Under the pieces are notes generated by a model, which was not told the origin of the DNA, did no database searches, and saw only the letters and a program-made list of their open reading frames with translations. Shown here one piece after another: positions 25,472 to 33,731 of a stretch of 64,000 nt of DNA. The position numbers and the translations under genes are program-made. Origin of the DNA: Microbacterium sp. SL75 (GTDB taxonomy: Bacteria > Actinomycetota > Actinomycetes > Actinomycetales > Microbacteriaceae). Each line of letters begins with the position of its first letter. The first letter of the stretch is position 1. The stretch is from positions 2,170,001 through 2,234,000 of the forward strand of contig NZ_CP113067.1 in assembly GCF_026625865.1 (NCBI RefSeq), given 5' to 3'.

Positions 25472-26931
25472 GCATGCTGCTGCCGACCGCGGGGTCGATG
25501 CCCGCCTCGCCCCGGAGTGCGCGCTCGACGGGCGAGGGGTCGGGGCCCGCGGCCACGCGCACGAGCTTCGCGGACGCGCTGGCCCACGCCGCGGTGAGCC
25601 GGGATGATGAGCCCGCTCCGGTTCTCGCGGCCGGGCCGGCGCCCGCCGCGCGAGACACCCTCGACGCCCCCGCGGACGGCTGCGATGATCGTCCCGTCGA
25701 ACCGGGGCCGTCTTCGGGGTCGGATGCCGCGATCGTCGGGCCCGAAGCCCTCACGGGTATCGCGATACCCGCGTCCGCGGCGGTCCGGGCGGACGCCGTT
25801 CCGATGGCCGGGAGCGCCGCGTCGCCCACCGCCGCGACCGAGTCGATCGCGACAGCCGCAGCGGGGGAGCCGTTCGCGCGGACGCCTGCTCCGGCCGTCG
25901 GAGCGCCGGAGGCCGGACCCCTCGGGGGAGTGCCCCTCGCCGGGATCGCCACCGACGCCGCGAGACCCGCGGGCGACGCTCGCCTCGACACGGCGCCCGT
26001 CGCGCTCGCCGCGGGAGGCGGTACCGAGATCCCGTCCGATCCGACGACGCCCGCAGCGGTCACCGCCGGTACCCGCGCGGACGCCGCCCTGCCGACATCG
26101 GCGCGGCCCGGTGCCGCCGTCGCTTTCCCCCGCGAGGCCGCGGCGGCGGTACCGCCGGCGACCGCGACCGTTTCCGAGGAACCTCCCGGGCCCGAGGTTC
26201 CGCGGGCCGTGCCGGCATCCACCGGCGCGCCTGTCCGTGCCCCTCCCCCGGCCGCCGCCGCGGGGCCGGCGGGCACGCCCGAGCCGGCGCACCCCGGCGG
26301 CGTCGTCGTCACCGGGCTCGCCCTCGCCGCCGCGCCGGAGGACGCACCGACCCGACACGAGGCGGCACCGTCGGTGGCGGCGACCGCCGGGTCGACCGGC
26401 GTCGCGGCAACCGCGCCCCTGTCGGCATCCGTCCCTCTCGCACCCGCCCCGGAGCAGACCGCTGCGCCGACCGCGACCCCGCGCTCGATCGCCGCTCACG
26501 TCGCACCCGCGATCATGCACATCGCCCAGCGCCCGGCGGGCGCCCACCAGATCACGCTGACCGTCACCCCCGAAGAGATGGGACCGGTGACCGTGCGCGC
26601 CCACCTCGGCGCCGGGGGCGAGGTGCGCATCGACCTGGCGGGAGCCACCGAGGCGGGCCGTGAGGCGTTGCGCGTCATCGTCGCCGACCTCCGCCGCGAT
26701 CTGGCCGCGGTCATGCCGCACGCCCACCTCAGCCTCGGGTCATCCCTCACCGCCGACGCCGGAACGGGCGAGCGCGGCGCTCCCGGGGAGAACGGGGCCG
26801 ACTCGTCCGACCCCGGTCGCGTTCAACGTTCCGACGACACCGCCCCGTCGGCATCCGCCCGTCCCCCCGCCCGTCTCCTGCCCGCGCTCTCGCCCGCCGT
26901 CACCGGTCGCGGGCTCGACATTCTCGTCTGA
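25468..26931 (+). CDS. fliK: Flagellar hook-length control protein FliK
   Basis: 487 aa. Residues 1-330 are Ala/Pro/Thr-rich and of low complexity, the flexible ruler part; the conserved Flg_hook domain begins near residue 345 with HIAQRPAGAHQITLTVTPEE and MGPVTVRAHLGAGGEVRIDL and includes LRVIVADLRRDLAAVMPHAH. FliK measures hook length and switches FlhB specificity. Unusual composition, with long Ala-Pro stretches, is typical for FliK in high-GC organisms. Confidence 0.88.
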   Translation: MSMLLPTAGSMPASPRSARSTGEGSGPAATRTSFADALAHAAVSRDDEPAPVLAAGPAPAARDTLDAPADGCDDRPVEPGPSSGSDAAIVGPEALTGIAIPASAAVRADAVPMAGSAASPTAATESIATAAAGEPFARTPAPAVGAPEAGPLGGVPLAGIATDAARPAGDARLDTAPVALAAGGGTEIPSDPTTPAAVTAGTRADAALPTSARPGAAVAFPREAAAAVPPATATVSEEPPGPEVPRAVPASTGAPVRAPPPAAAAGPAGTPEPAHPGGVVVTGLALAAAPEDAPTRHEAAPSVAATAGSTGVAATAPLSASVPLAPAPEQTAAPTATPRSIAAHVAPAIMHIAQRPAGAHQITLTVTPEEMGPVTVRAHLGAGGEVRIDLAGATEAGREALRVIVADLRRDLAAVMPHAHLSLGSSLTADAGTGERGAPGENGADSSDPGRVQRSDDTAPSASARPPARLLPALSPAVTGRGLDILV

Positions 26932-26941
26932 GAGGACCGCC

Positions 26942-27388
26942 ATGCCCGTCACCGCCGTCACCGGCTCGCCCGACCCGATCCCCGCGAACACGACCACCGC
27001 GACGACGACCGCCGTCGCGGCGAAGAAGGGGCTCGACAGCGAGGTGTTCATGAGACTGCTCGTCACGCAGCTGACGAACCAGGATCCGTCCACCCCGATG
27101 GACACCAACCAGATGATCTCGCAGACCACGCAGCTGGCCATGATGGAGCAGCTGACGGCGATGAGCCGCACCTCCACCGAGGCGTTCGCCCTGGACATGC
27201 GCCAGGCCGCCTCGACGCTCATCGGGCAGCAGGCCGGCTACCTCGACGCGAAGGGTCTCGCCGTCACGGGGACCGTGACCAAGGTGAGCTTCGACGGCGC
27301 CATCCCGCAGGTCACCATCGGCGACGCGACGGTCCCGCTCGATGAGATCACCTCCCTCGCCACCGCCGCTTCCCGCGCGTCCGCCTGA
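26942..27388 (+). CDS. flgD: Flagellar hook assembly scaffold FlgD
   Basis: 148 aa. FlgD N-terminal motif SEVFMRLLVTQLTNQDPSTP and MDTNQMISQTTQLAMMEQLT are present; the C-terminal half is only a short beta segment (VTGTVTKVSFDGAIPQVTIG), so the Ig-like domains of long FlgD are missing. This short form occurs in Gram-positive flagella. It caps the growing hook. An AGAGGA Shine-Dalgarno precedes the ATG. Confidence 0.93.
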   Translation: MPVTAVTGSPDPIPANTTTATTTAVAAKKGLDSEVFMRLLVTQLTNQDPSTPMDTNQMISQTTQLAMMEQLTAMSRTSTEAFALDMRQAASTLIGQQAGYLDAKGLAVTGTVTKVSFDGAIPQVTIGDATVPLDEITSLATAASRASA

Positions 27389-27411
27389 CCACCCACACGA
27401 AAGAGACCTCC

Positions 27412-28575
27412 ATGCTCCGTTCCCTCTCGTCCGGCATCTCCGGACTCCGTGCGCACCAGACCATGCTCGACACCACCGGCAACAACATCGCCAACGTCAA
27501 CACCGCAGGATTCAAGGGCTCCTCGGTGCTCTTCCAGGACACGCTGTCGCAGGCGGTCGGCGGTGCCGCGATCCCCGGCGCCGGCGCCGGCGGTCGCAAC
27601 CCCGCTCAGGTCGGACTCGGCGTCCAGGTCGCGGGCATCCGCACGAACTTCAGCCAGGGCGCCGCGCAGACCACCGGCCGCGGCGGTGACCTGATGATCC
27701 AGGGTGACGGCTTCTTCGCGGTGCGTTCGGGCGGGGAGACCCTCTACACGCGCGCGGGAGGCTTCGGCTTCGACGGAGCCGGAAACATGGTCACCGCCGA
27801 CGGAGCGTTCGTGCAGGGATGGATCGCCCAGAACGGTGTCCTGGGCACCGGCCAGGCGGTCGGGAACATCTCCCTGCCCCAGGGGGTGGTCTCGCCGGCG
27901 CGCGCGACCACGGCGGCGACCGTGACGGGCAACCTGCCTTCGTCCGCCGCCGTCGGTGACCAGCTCGTCCGCGACATCGACGTGCACGACGCCCAGGGCA
28001 CGACCACCGCCCTCAGCCTCACCTTCACCCGGACCGCGACGGGGTGGGACGTCACCGAACCCGTCAGCGGCGCGACCGGCGCCCTCGCGTTCACCGACGG
28101 CCGCCAGAGCGCGGGACTCACCCTCGATGCCGGCGGCGTCGCGGTCGACCTCACCGCGGTCACCGGCTTCGCCGACCTGAGCACGGTCGCGATCACCTCG
28201 CAGGACGGGGCCGCGGCCGGCACCCTGCAGTCCTACTCGATCACCGGAGACGGCTCGATCGTGGGCACGTTCTCGAACGGCCGTACCGAGACCCTGGCGA
28301 AGGTCGCGATGGTCACCTTCGCCAACGCCGAAGGCCTCGAGAAGGTCGGCGGGACGGCCTATCGCGCCTCCGTCAACAGCGGCGGTGCGCAGGTCGGCGA
28401 GGCCGGTCAAGCCGGTTTCGGCAAGCTCGTCTCGGGTTCGCTCGAGATGAGCAACGTCGACCTCTCGCAGGAGTTCACCAACCTCATCGTCGCGCAGCGC
28501 GGCTTCCAGGCGAGCGCGCGCATCATCACCACGAGCGACGAGGTGCTGCAGGAGCTCACCAACCTCAAGCGCTGA
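27412..28575 (+). CDS. flgE: Flagellar hook protein FlgE
   Basis: 387 aa. The rod/hook signature LRSLSSGISGLRAHQTMLDT and TGNNIANVNTAGFKGSSVLF, central D1/D2 domains, and the C-terminal helix NVDLSQEFTNLIVAQRGFQA are clear. It polymerises into the hook after FlgD. No flgG or flgF was found, so this may be the only long hook/rod-class gene besides flgB and flgC. The next promoter begins 32 bp downstream. Confidence 0.96.
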   Translation: MLRSLSSGISGLRAHQTMLDTTGNNIANVNTAGFKGSSVLFQDTLSQAVGGAAIPGAGAGGRNPAQVGLGVQVAGIRTNFSQGAAQTTGRGGDLMIQGDGFFAVRSGGETLYTRAGGFGFDGAGNMVTADGAFVQGWIAQNGVLGTGQAVGNISLPQGVVSPARATTAATVTGNLPSSAAVGDQLVRDIDVHDAQGTTTALSLTFTRTATGWDVTEPVSGATGALAFTDGRQSAGLTLDAGGVAVDLTAVTGFADLSTVAITSQDGAAAGTLQSYSITGDGSIVGTFSNGRTETLAKVAMVTFANAEGLEKVGGTAYRASVNSGGAQVGEAGQAGFGKLVSGSLEMSNVDLSQEFTNLIVAQRGFQASARIITTSDEVLQELTNLKR

Positions 28576-28606
28576 CCCGGCGCCCCTCGATGGCGCGGCC
28601 CACCCG

Positions 28607-28637
28607 AGTTACCCGCGGTGGGCCGCGTCGCGATAGT
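28607..28637 (+). promoter_or_regulatory. Predicted sigma-28 promoter of the flbD/mot operon
   Basis: AGTTAC at 28607-28612 and GTCGCGATAGT at 28627-28637, gap 14 nt; the first base of the upstream box differs from the consensus. The leader has no ACGGA hairpin pair, unlike flgB, fliH and fliP. Confidence 0.72.
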
Positions 28638-28675
28638 CGGGGGCGTCCCCTCACCCATCGACCGGAGATCTCCCG

Positions 28676-28891
28676 ATGATCACGCTCACCCGTCTCGACC
28701 ACACGCGATTCGCGGTGAACCCCGATCTGATCGAACGGGTGCACGAGTCTCCCGACACCACGCTGCACATGGTCGACGGCCGCGTCTACAACGTCGAAGA
28801 GAGCCTCGACGAGCTCATCGAGCGCATCATCGCTTACCGCGCGCGCGTGCTCGCCGCGGCATCCGCTCTCTCGGCCCCGTCGGAGCGCTGA
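28676..28891 (+). CDS. flbD: FlbD family small flagellar protein
   Basis: 71 aa. MITLTRLDHTRFAVNPDLIE followed by RVHESPDTTLHMVDGRVYNV and EESLDELIERIIAYR matches the FlbD family found next to mot genes in Gram-positive flagellar clusters. The role is not established. This is not the Caulobacter FlbD regulator. The downstream motA starts one base after its stop. Confidence 0.9.
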   Translation: MITLTRLDHTRFAVNPDLIERVHESPDTTLHMVDGRVYNVEESLDELIERIIAYRARVLAAASALSAPSER

Positions 28892-28892
28892 C

Positions 28893-29696
28893 ATGGACAT
28901 CGCTTTCGTCGTCGGCGTCGTCGTGGCCTTCGGGGCCCTGTACGCCATGATCACGATGGAGGGCGCCCACCTGAGCGCGCTCCTGCTGCCCGCCCCGATG
29001 ATCCTCGTGCTCGGCTCGACCATCGGCGTCGGCATCGCCAGCCACACGCTGCGCGACGCGATCGCGGCCTTCGGCTCGTTGGGGCGGATGGCGCGCGGTC
29101 CGCGATCCACCCCGGCCGCCGTCATCCCGATCCTCGTCTCCTACGCCGAGAAGGCGCGGACCGAGGGCCTGCTGCGCCTCGAGGACGAGCTCGACTCCGC
29201 GCCCGACGACTACACCCGCCGCGCCGTGCAGGCGGTGGCCGACGGCGTCGACGCCGAAGAGCTGCGAACGCTGATGGACGACGAGATCGTCGCCGAGGCC
29301 GCGCGCAACCGCGTGGCCGCGCGGTTCTTCTCCGCCCTCGGCGGCTACGCACCCACGATCGGCATCGTCGGGACGGTCGTCTCGCTCACGCACGTGCTCG
29401 AGAACCTCGACAAGCCCGACGAGCTCGGCCACATGATCGCGGCCGCCTTCGTCGCCACCCTCTGGGGCCTGTTGTCGGCCAATTTCATCTGGAACCCCAT
29501 CGCGGGGCGGCTGAATCGCATGGCCGCCGTCGAGCAGGAGCGCATGACGCTCGTGTGCGAGGGGATCCTCGCCATCCAGGCCGGCAGTGCGCCGCGCCTG
29601 GTCGAGGAGCGTCTGCTGGCGCTGACCACCTACAAACCGAAGAAGAAGAAAGAGCCCCGGCCCGACAAGGTCGCAGTGACCGGGGATGCCGAGTGA
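28893..29696 (+). CDS. motA: Flagellar motor stator protein MotA
   Basis: 267 aa, four helices. Conserved prolines of the proton path appear in GYAPTIGIVGTVVSLTHVLE and ANFIWNPIAGRL, and the cytoplasmic loop carries TEGLLRLEDELDS. With MotB it forms the ion-conducting stator of the inner membrane. Ends with a Lys-rich tail (KPKKKKEPRPDK), overlapping motB by 4 nt. Confidence 0.95.
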   Translation: MDIAFVVGVVVAFGALYAMITMEGAHLSALLLPAPMILVLGSTIGVGIASHTLRDAIAAFGSLGRMARGPRSTPAAVIPILVSYAEKARTEGLLRLEDELDSAPDDYTRRAVQAVADGVDAEELRTLMDDEIVAEAARNRVAARFFSALGGYAPTIGIVGTVVSLTHVLENLDKPDELGHMIAAAFVATLWGLLSANFIWNPIAGRLNRMAAVEQERMTLVCEGILAIQAGSAPRLVEERLLALTTYKPKKKKEPRPDKVAVTGDAE

Positions 29697-30505
29697 GCAG
29701 CAGGCGCCCCGCGCGCGGACGCGGCCACGACGAGGGCGAGCACGACGAGCCCGACGAGCGCTGGGCGGTGTCCTACTCCGACATGGTGACGGTTCTGATG
29801 TGCCTGTTCATCGTGCTGTACGCCGTGTCGATCGTCGACGAGACCAAGTACGAACAGCTCAAGAACGGTCTCGCCGAGGCGTTCGGGCAATCCCAGACGC
29901 CGGGCGGCGGCGACTTCACCGAGGGGCTCGTGATCCCGCCCGAGCTGCTGGCGGAGGAGGGCGTCGAGGACGTCGCGGTGCGCGCGGCTCGCGAGCGCGA
30001 CGACCTCGAGCAGATGAAGCAGCAGATCACCTCCGCGCTGGCAGCGCAGGGCCTGGCCGAGACCGTGGACTTCGTCATCGACGAGCGCGGTCTGAAGGTG
30101 GGCCTGGTCGGCGCCGAGACGTTCTTCACCGACAACCGCACCGACCTCTCGGCGAAGGCGGATGCCGTCCTCGACGCGGTCGGCGACGTGCTGGCCGCCG
30201 CGGGCAACCCCCTCAGTATCGAGGGGCACGCCGACCATCGCGCGGCGGTCGCTCCCTACGAGAGCAACTGGGAGCTCAGCAGCGGACGCGCCACCAAGGT
30301 CGCACGGTTCCTCGTCGAGCACGAGGGCATCACCGGGTCCCGTGTGCAGGCGGTCGGTTACTCCGATCAACGCCCCCTCGTCGAGGGCGACACCGCGGAA
30401 GACCTGGCGGCGAACCGCCGCGTGGACATCGTCGTGCAATCCACCGAGGAGGAGAAGGTACGTGCTCTCATCCCCGGACTCGTCCAGACCGCTCCGCAGG
30501 GCTGA
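29693..30505 (+). CDS. motB: Flagellar motor stator protein MotB
   Basis: 270 aa from GTG at 29693. One N-terminal helix with the essential aspartate in VSYSDMVTVLMCLFIVLYAV, a plug segment, and an OmpA-like peptidoglycan-binding domain (FTDNRTDLSAKADAVLD, IEGHADHRAAVAPYESNWEL, VGYSDQRPLVEGDTAEDLAA). It anchors the stator in the cell wall. The ion (H+ or Na+) is not decided by these residues. The 33 bp after it lead to fliM. Confidence 0.95.
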   Translation: MSSRRPARGRGHDEGEHDEPDERWAVSYSDMVTVLMCLFIVLYAVSIVDETKYEQLKNGLAEAFGQSQTPGGGDFTEGLVIPPELLAEEGVEDVAVRAARERDDLEQMKQQITSALAAQGLAETVDFVIDERGLKVGLVGAETFFTDNRTDLSAKADAVLDAVGDVLAAAGNPLSIEGHADHRAAVAPYESNWELSSGRATKVARFLVEHEGITGSRVQAVGYSDQRPLVEGDTAEDLAANRRVDIVVQSTEEEKVRALIPGLVQTAPQG

Positions 30506-30538
30506 CCCCTCGTGACCACCACTCTCAAGGAGACCGCC

Positions 30539-31435
30539 ATGGCGACCACCGCCGTCCGCGACGACCCCCTGCGCCGCTATCCCGCCTATGACTTCAGCCG
30601 CCCCGTCCAGCTGGGTCGGGAGCACCGGCGCCGGGTGGAGGCGGCTTTCGAGGCATTCGCGCGACAGTGGGCGTCGCAACTGACCGGCAAGGTCCGCATG
30701 CGCACCCACCTGACGCTCGAGGGCGTGGAGTCGATGTCGTACCAGGAGTACGCCGACACCCTCCCGGCGACGACCGCGATGGTCACCGGTGCGACCGCGG
30801 GGCGCGACGAGCCAGGAGTGGTGCAGTTCGATCTCGGCGTGGCGCTGACGTGGGTCGTGCAGATGCTCGGCGGCAAGAGCAGCGCGCCGATCGAGCCGCG
30901 CACCCTGACCCCCATCGAGTCGGCGCTGATCCGGCAGCTGATGGACCGTACCTTCGAGCTGTTGACGACGAGCCTGGGCATGCTGCTCCCGGCCGAGCTC
31001 ACCTACGCGGGCCTGCACGACAACCCGCAGTACCTGCAGGTCATCTCGCCCGGTGAGGCCGTCGTCGTCGCGCGGTTCGCGATGCGGATGGGGGAGTCGC
31101 ATTCGACCGCGACGGTCATGCTGCCCACCGCCGTCGTCGTCGACCAACTCGCCGAGAGCGAGCGCGATGCCGCCTCCGCCCACCGTGCGGGCGCGACGGC
31201 CGACCAGGTGCTCGCCACCCCGCTGGAGGTGTCGCTGCGCGTCGCGCCCCGCGTCATCGGCGCCGGAGAGGTCCTCGACCTCGCCCCGGGCGACCTGTTG
31301 CGCTTCTCGCACCCCGAGACCAAGCCCTTCGAACTCGTCGTCGGCGACACCCCGGTCGCACGTGCCGTTCCCGGTGCCCAGGGGTCGCGGCTCGCGTGCA
31401 CGATCACCACCATCCTCGAGGAGACCACCCGATGA
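30539..31435 (+). CDS. fliM: Flagellar motor switch protein FliM, lacking the N-terminal CheY-binding motif
   Basis: 298 aa from the ATG at 30539, behind AAGGAGA. FliM core YDFSRPVQLGREHRRRVEAA is at residue 17, the middle domain has SMSYQEYADTLPATTAMVTG and TPIESALIRQLMDRTFELL, and a SpoA domain ends the protein. The short start MATTAVRDDPLRRYPA has no LSQxEIDxLL box, the segment that binds CheY-P in most FliMs. A GTG at 30512 adds nine residues that do not restore it. Overlaps fliN by 4 nt. Confidence 0.92.
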   Translation: MATTAVRDDPLRRYPAYDFSRPVQLGREHRRRVEAAFEAFARQWASQLTGKVRMRTHLTLEGVESMSYQEYADTLPATTAMVTGATAGRDEPGVVQFDLGVALTWVVQMLGGKSSAPIEPRTLTPIESALIRQLMDRTFELLTTSLGMLLPAELTYAGLHDNPQYLQVISPGEAVVVARFAMRMGESHSTATVMLPTAVVVDQLAESERDAASAHRAGATADQVLATPLEVSLRVAPRVIGAGEVLDLAPGDLLRFSHPETKPFELVVGDTPVARAVPGAQGSRLACTITTILEETTR

Positions 31436-32091
31436 GCACCTTCCACGCCGCCGCCATGGCCGCCGCGATCGCGGCGAAACTCCCCTTCGGCTTCCCCGTG
31501 CTGCCCACGCCCTCCACCGATCCCGGGGCGACCGGCAGCGCGGTCGTCGTCGCCTTCAGCGGCACCCCGGGCGCGAGGATCGCGATCCAGGTCGCGGATG
31601 CCGCGGCCCTCGACGACGGCTCGATCGATCAGCAGCTGTCCGACCGCCTGCACCCCGCCTTCGAGGCGGCCGTGGCCGTGCTCGGAGCCGGCACCCTCGG
31701 TGAGGGGGAGGAGATGGATGCCGCGAGCGTCTTCGCCGAGGCCGGTGTCCAGGTGTTCGACCTCGTCCGCGAAGACGGCAGCACCGTCGCCCGCGCGGCG
31801 ATTCGCATCGACGACGCCCGCGTGGCGACGTCAACGACGGGCCCGGCCCGTCTCAGCCGGATCGCCGGGGTCGAGATGGAGCTGGTGGTCGAGATCGGAC
31901 GCACGCGGCTTCCCGTGCGCGACCTGCTGAGCCTTGAGCCCGGTCACGTCGTCGAGTTGGACCGCGCCGCGGGATCCCCCGCCGACATCACCCTCAACGG
32001 TCGCCTCATCGGCCACGGCACCGTCGTCGTCGCCGACGGCGACTTCGCGGTGCGCGTCGAGCGCATCATCGACCAGACCGGGACCGACTGA
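31432..32091 (+). CDS. fliN: Flagellar motor switch protein FliN/FliY-like
   Basis: 219 aa. Residues 1-135 form a degenerate FliM/CheC-like region rich in Ala and Asp, and the SpoA domain is at the C-terminus: SRIAGVEMELVVEIGRTRLP, VRDLLSLEPGHVVELDRAAG, HGTVVVADGDFAVRVERI. The N-terminal extension is longer than in short FliN but lacks the CheC phosphatase motifs (D/S-x3-E-x2-N-x21-P), so FliY phosphatase activity is unlikely. It forms the C-ring with FliM. Confidence 0.88.
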   Translation: MSTFHAAAMAAAIAAKLPFGFPVLPTPSTDPGATGSAVVVAFSGTPGARIAIQVADAAALDDGSIDQQLSDRLHPAFEAAVAVLGAGTLGEGEEMDAASVFAEAGVQVFDLVREDGSTVARAAIRIDDARVATSTTGPARLSRIAGVEMELVVEIGRTRLPVRDLLSLEPGHVVELDRAAGSPADITLNGRLIGHGTVVVADGDFAVRVERIIDQTGTD

Positions 32092-32093
32092 TC

Positions 32094-32531
32094 GTGGACG
32101 AACTGCTCCTCGCGGCGCGCACCGTCGTTTCGCTCGCGGCGGTGGTGGGGCTTCTGCTCTTCCTGGCCCAGCGCGTGCAGAAAGGACAGGCCGCGGGTGA
32201 CGGGCCGTTCTCGGCGCTCGTTCCCCAGAGACTCGGCCGGCTGCGGAACCTCCCCGGCCTTTCCCCGCGGACGCGGACGGCGTCCCCCTCCCGGCCGCGG
32301 AGCGAGAAGATCACGGTCGTCGCCCGTACCGGTCTCGGTGGTCGCGCCCAGCTCGTCGTCGCGGAGTTCGGCGGCATCCGCTACGTGCTCGGCGTGAGCG
32401 AGAAGGGCATCGACGTCGTCGACACGCAGGAGGCGCCGATCGACGACGCCGAGCGGAGCGAGAACGTCGTGACGCTGACCGATACCGGCAGCCCGCGCGG
32501 CGCCGAGACCTCCGGGGCCCACGCGGCCTGA
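32094..32531 (+). CDS. fliO: Flagellar export-gate assembly protein FliO
   Basis: 145 aa from GTG at 32094. One N-terminal membrane helix (TVVSLAAVVGLLLFLAQRVQ), then a basic region and a FliO-type domain with KITVVARTGLGGRAQLVVAE and GIRYVLGVSEKGIDVVD. FliO helps assemble FliP. It ends the motA-fliO operon just ahead of a sigma-28-type promoter. Confidence 0.85.
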   Translation: MDELLLAARTVVSLAAVVGLLLFLAQRVQKGQAAGDGPFSALVPQRLGRLRNLPGLSPRTRTASPSRPRSEKITVVARTGLGGRAQLVVAEFGGIRYVLGVSEKGIDVVDTQEAPIDDAERSENVVTLTDTGSPRGAETSGAHAA

Positions 32532-32533
32532 AC

Positions 32534-32564
32534 GGTTACCGCGTGCGGGCGTCGTCGCGATAGT
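32534..32564 (+). promoter_or_regulatory. Predicted sigma-28 promoter of the fliP operon
   Basis: GGTTAC at 32534-32539 and GTCGCGATAGT at 32554-32564, gap 14 nt. It starts three bases after the fliO stop. Confidence 0.78.
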
Positions 32565-32571
32565 CGGTCGC

Positions 32572-32608
32572 GAGCACGGATCGCTCGACCCCTGGCTACG
32601 GATCGGCC
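32572..32608 (+). promoter_or_regulatory. Twin hairpin leader of the fliP operon (predicted CsrA sites)
   Basis: Hairpin 1: GAGC (32572-32575), loop ACGGATC, GCTC (32583-32586). Hairpin 2: GGCT (32594-32597), loop ACGGATC, GGCC (32605-32608). Compared with flgB and fliH, hairpin 2 has a C-to-T change at the loop-closing base that keeps pairing as U-G, plus a further G-C pair. Confidence 0.55.
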
Positions 32609-32634
32609 TCGTCACCCACGCACGGAGTGCCGTC

Positions 32635-33456
32635 TTGCCCGTTCCCTCGTCGCGCATCGCGCCCCGCCGACGTCGGCGCTCCCGCGGGCGTCGGGGTGCC
32701 GGCATCCTGATGCTGTTCGCGGTCGTGGCCATGCTGTTCGTCGGCGACATCGTCGCGGGCGGCGTGGCTCAGGCGGCCACCGGAGAGCCGGGCGGCGTCA
32801 GCATCAACGGCATCAACGCCACGCCCTCCGACAGCATCACGACACTGCTGGGCATCACCGTCCTCAGCGTCGCGCCGGCTCTGCTGCTGATGATGACGAG
32901 CTTCACGAAGATCTTCGTGGTGCTCGCGCTCACCCGCAACGCGCTCTCGCTGCCGTCGATCCCCCCGAACCAGGTGCTCGCGGGGCTCAGCCTCTTCCTG
33001 ACGCTGTTCATCATGTGGCCGGTGCTGACCGAGATCAACCAGCTCGCCGTCGCGCCCTTCACCGCGGGACAGATCGACTTCGGGCAGGCCTTCGACGCAG
33101 CTCAAGCCCCTCTTCGCACGTGGATGCTGCAGTTCACGCGCGAAGAGGACATCGCGCTGATGCATCGCGCCGCGCAGATGGCCAACCCGGACAGCCCCGA
33201 GGTCATCCCGCTGTACACCCTCATCCCGGCGTTCATGCTCAGCGAGCTGCGCGCGGCCTTCGTGATCGGGTTCATCGTGTTCATCCCGTTCCTCGTGATC
33301 GATCTCGTCGTCTCGAGCGCGCTGATGTCGATGGGCATGATGATGCTGCCGCCGGTCATGATCTCGTTGCCCTTCAAGATCCTGCTGTTCCTGCTCGTCG
33401 ACGGGTGGGGCCTGGTGATCACCTCGCTGGTGCAGTCCTATCGAGGCGGCGCATGA
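32635..33456 (+). CDS. fliP: Flagellar export-gate membrane protein FliP
   Basis: 273 aa with a TTG start at 32635, placed after CGGAG; the adjacent GTG is out of frame. A basic N-terminal signal-type segment (GAGILMLFAVVAMLFVGDIV) precedes the FliP core with LTRNALSLPSIPPNQVLAGL and FMLSELRAAFVIGFIVFIPF and the final helix. FliP, FliQ and FliR form the export channel. Overlaps fliQ by 4 nt. Confidence 0.95.
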   Translation: MPVPSSRIAPRRRRRSRGRRGAGILMLFAVVAMLFVGDIVAGGVAQAATGEPGGVSINGINATPSDSITTLLGITVLSVAPALLLMMTSFTKIFVVLALTRNALSLPSIPPNQVLAGLSLFLTLFIMWPVLTEINQLAVAPFTAGQIDFGQAFDAAQAPLRTWMLQFTREEDIALMHRAAQMANPDSPEVIPLYTLIPAFMLSELRAAFVIGFIVFIPFLVIDLVVSSALMSMGMMMLPPVMISLPFKILLFLLVDGWGLVITSLVQSYRGGA

Positions 33457-33731
33457 ACCCCGAAGCGGTCATCGACGTCGGCGCGAGCGCCCTGATCCTC
33501 GCGGCCAAGCTCAGCGCGCCGCTGCTCATCACCGCCCTCGTGGTCGGTTTCGCCATCTCGCTCCTGCAGTCGATCACGCAGGTGCAGGAGATGACGATGT
33601 CGTTCGTGCCGAAGCTGCTGGCGGTCGGGATCGCGCTCATGGTCTGCGGCAACTGGATGATCGCCGAGAGCGTCGCCTTCACGCACGAGCTCTTCGGGCG
33701 CCTCCCGTCGCTCCTGAACGGCGGCGGATGA
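33453..33731 (+). CDS. fliQ: Flagellar export-gate protein FliQ
   Basis: 92 aa, two helices: SALILAAKLSAPLLITALVV and VPKLLAVGIALMVCGNWMI, with the loop LLQSITQVQEMTMSF conserved in FliQ. Overlaps fliP and fliR by 4 nt each. Length matches the family (about 90 aa). Confidence 0.95.
   Translation: MNPEAVIDVGASALILAAKLSAPLLITALVVGFAISLLQSITQVQEMTMSFVPKLLAVGIALMVCGNWMIAESVAFTHELFGRLPSLLNGGG

Noticed and set aside
28639..28675. CsrA hairpins in the flbD leader
   Set aside because: The leader has a GGAGATCTCC palindrome but no A-N-G-G-A loop like those at flgB, fliH and fliP.
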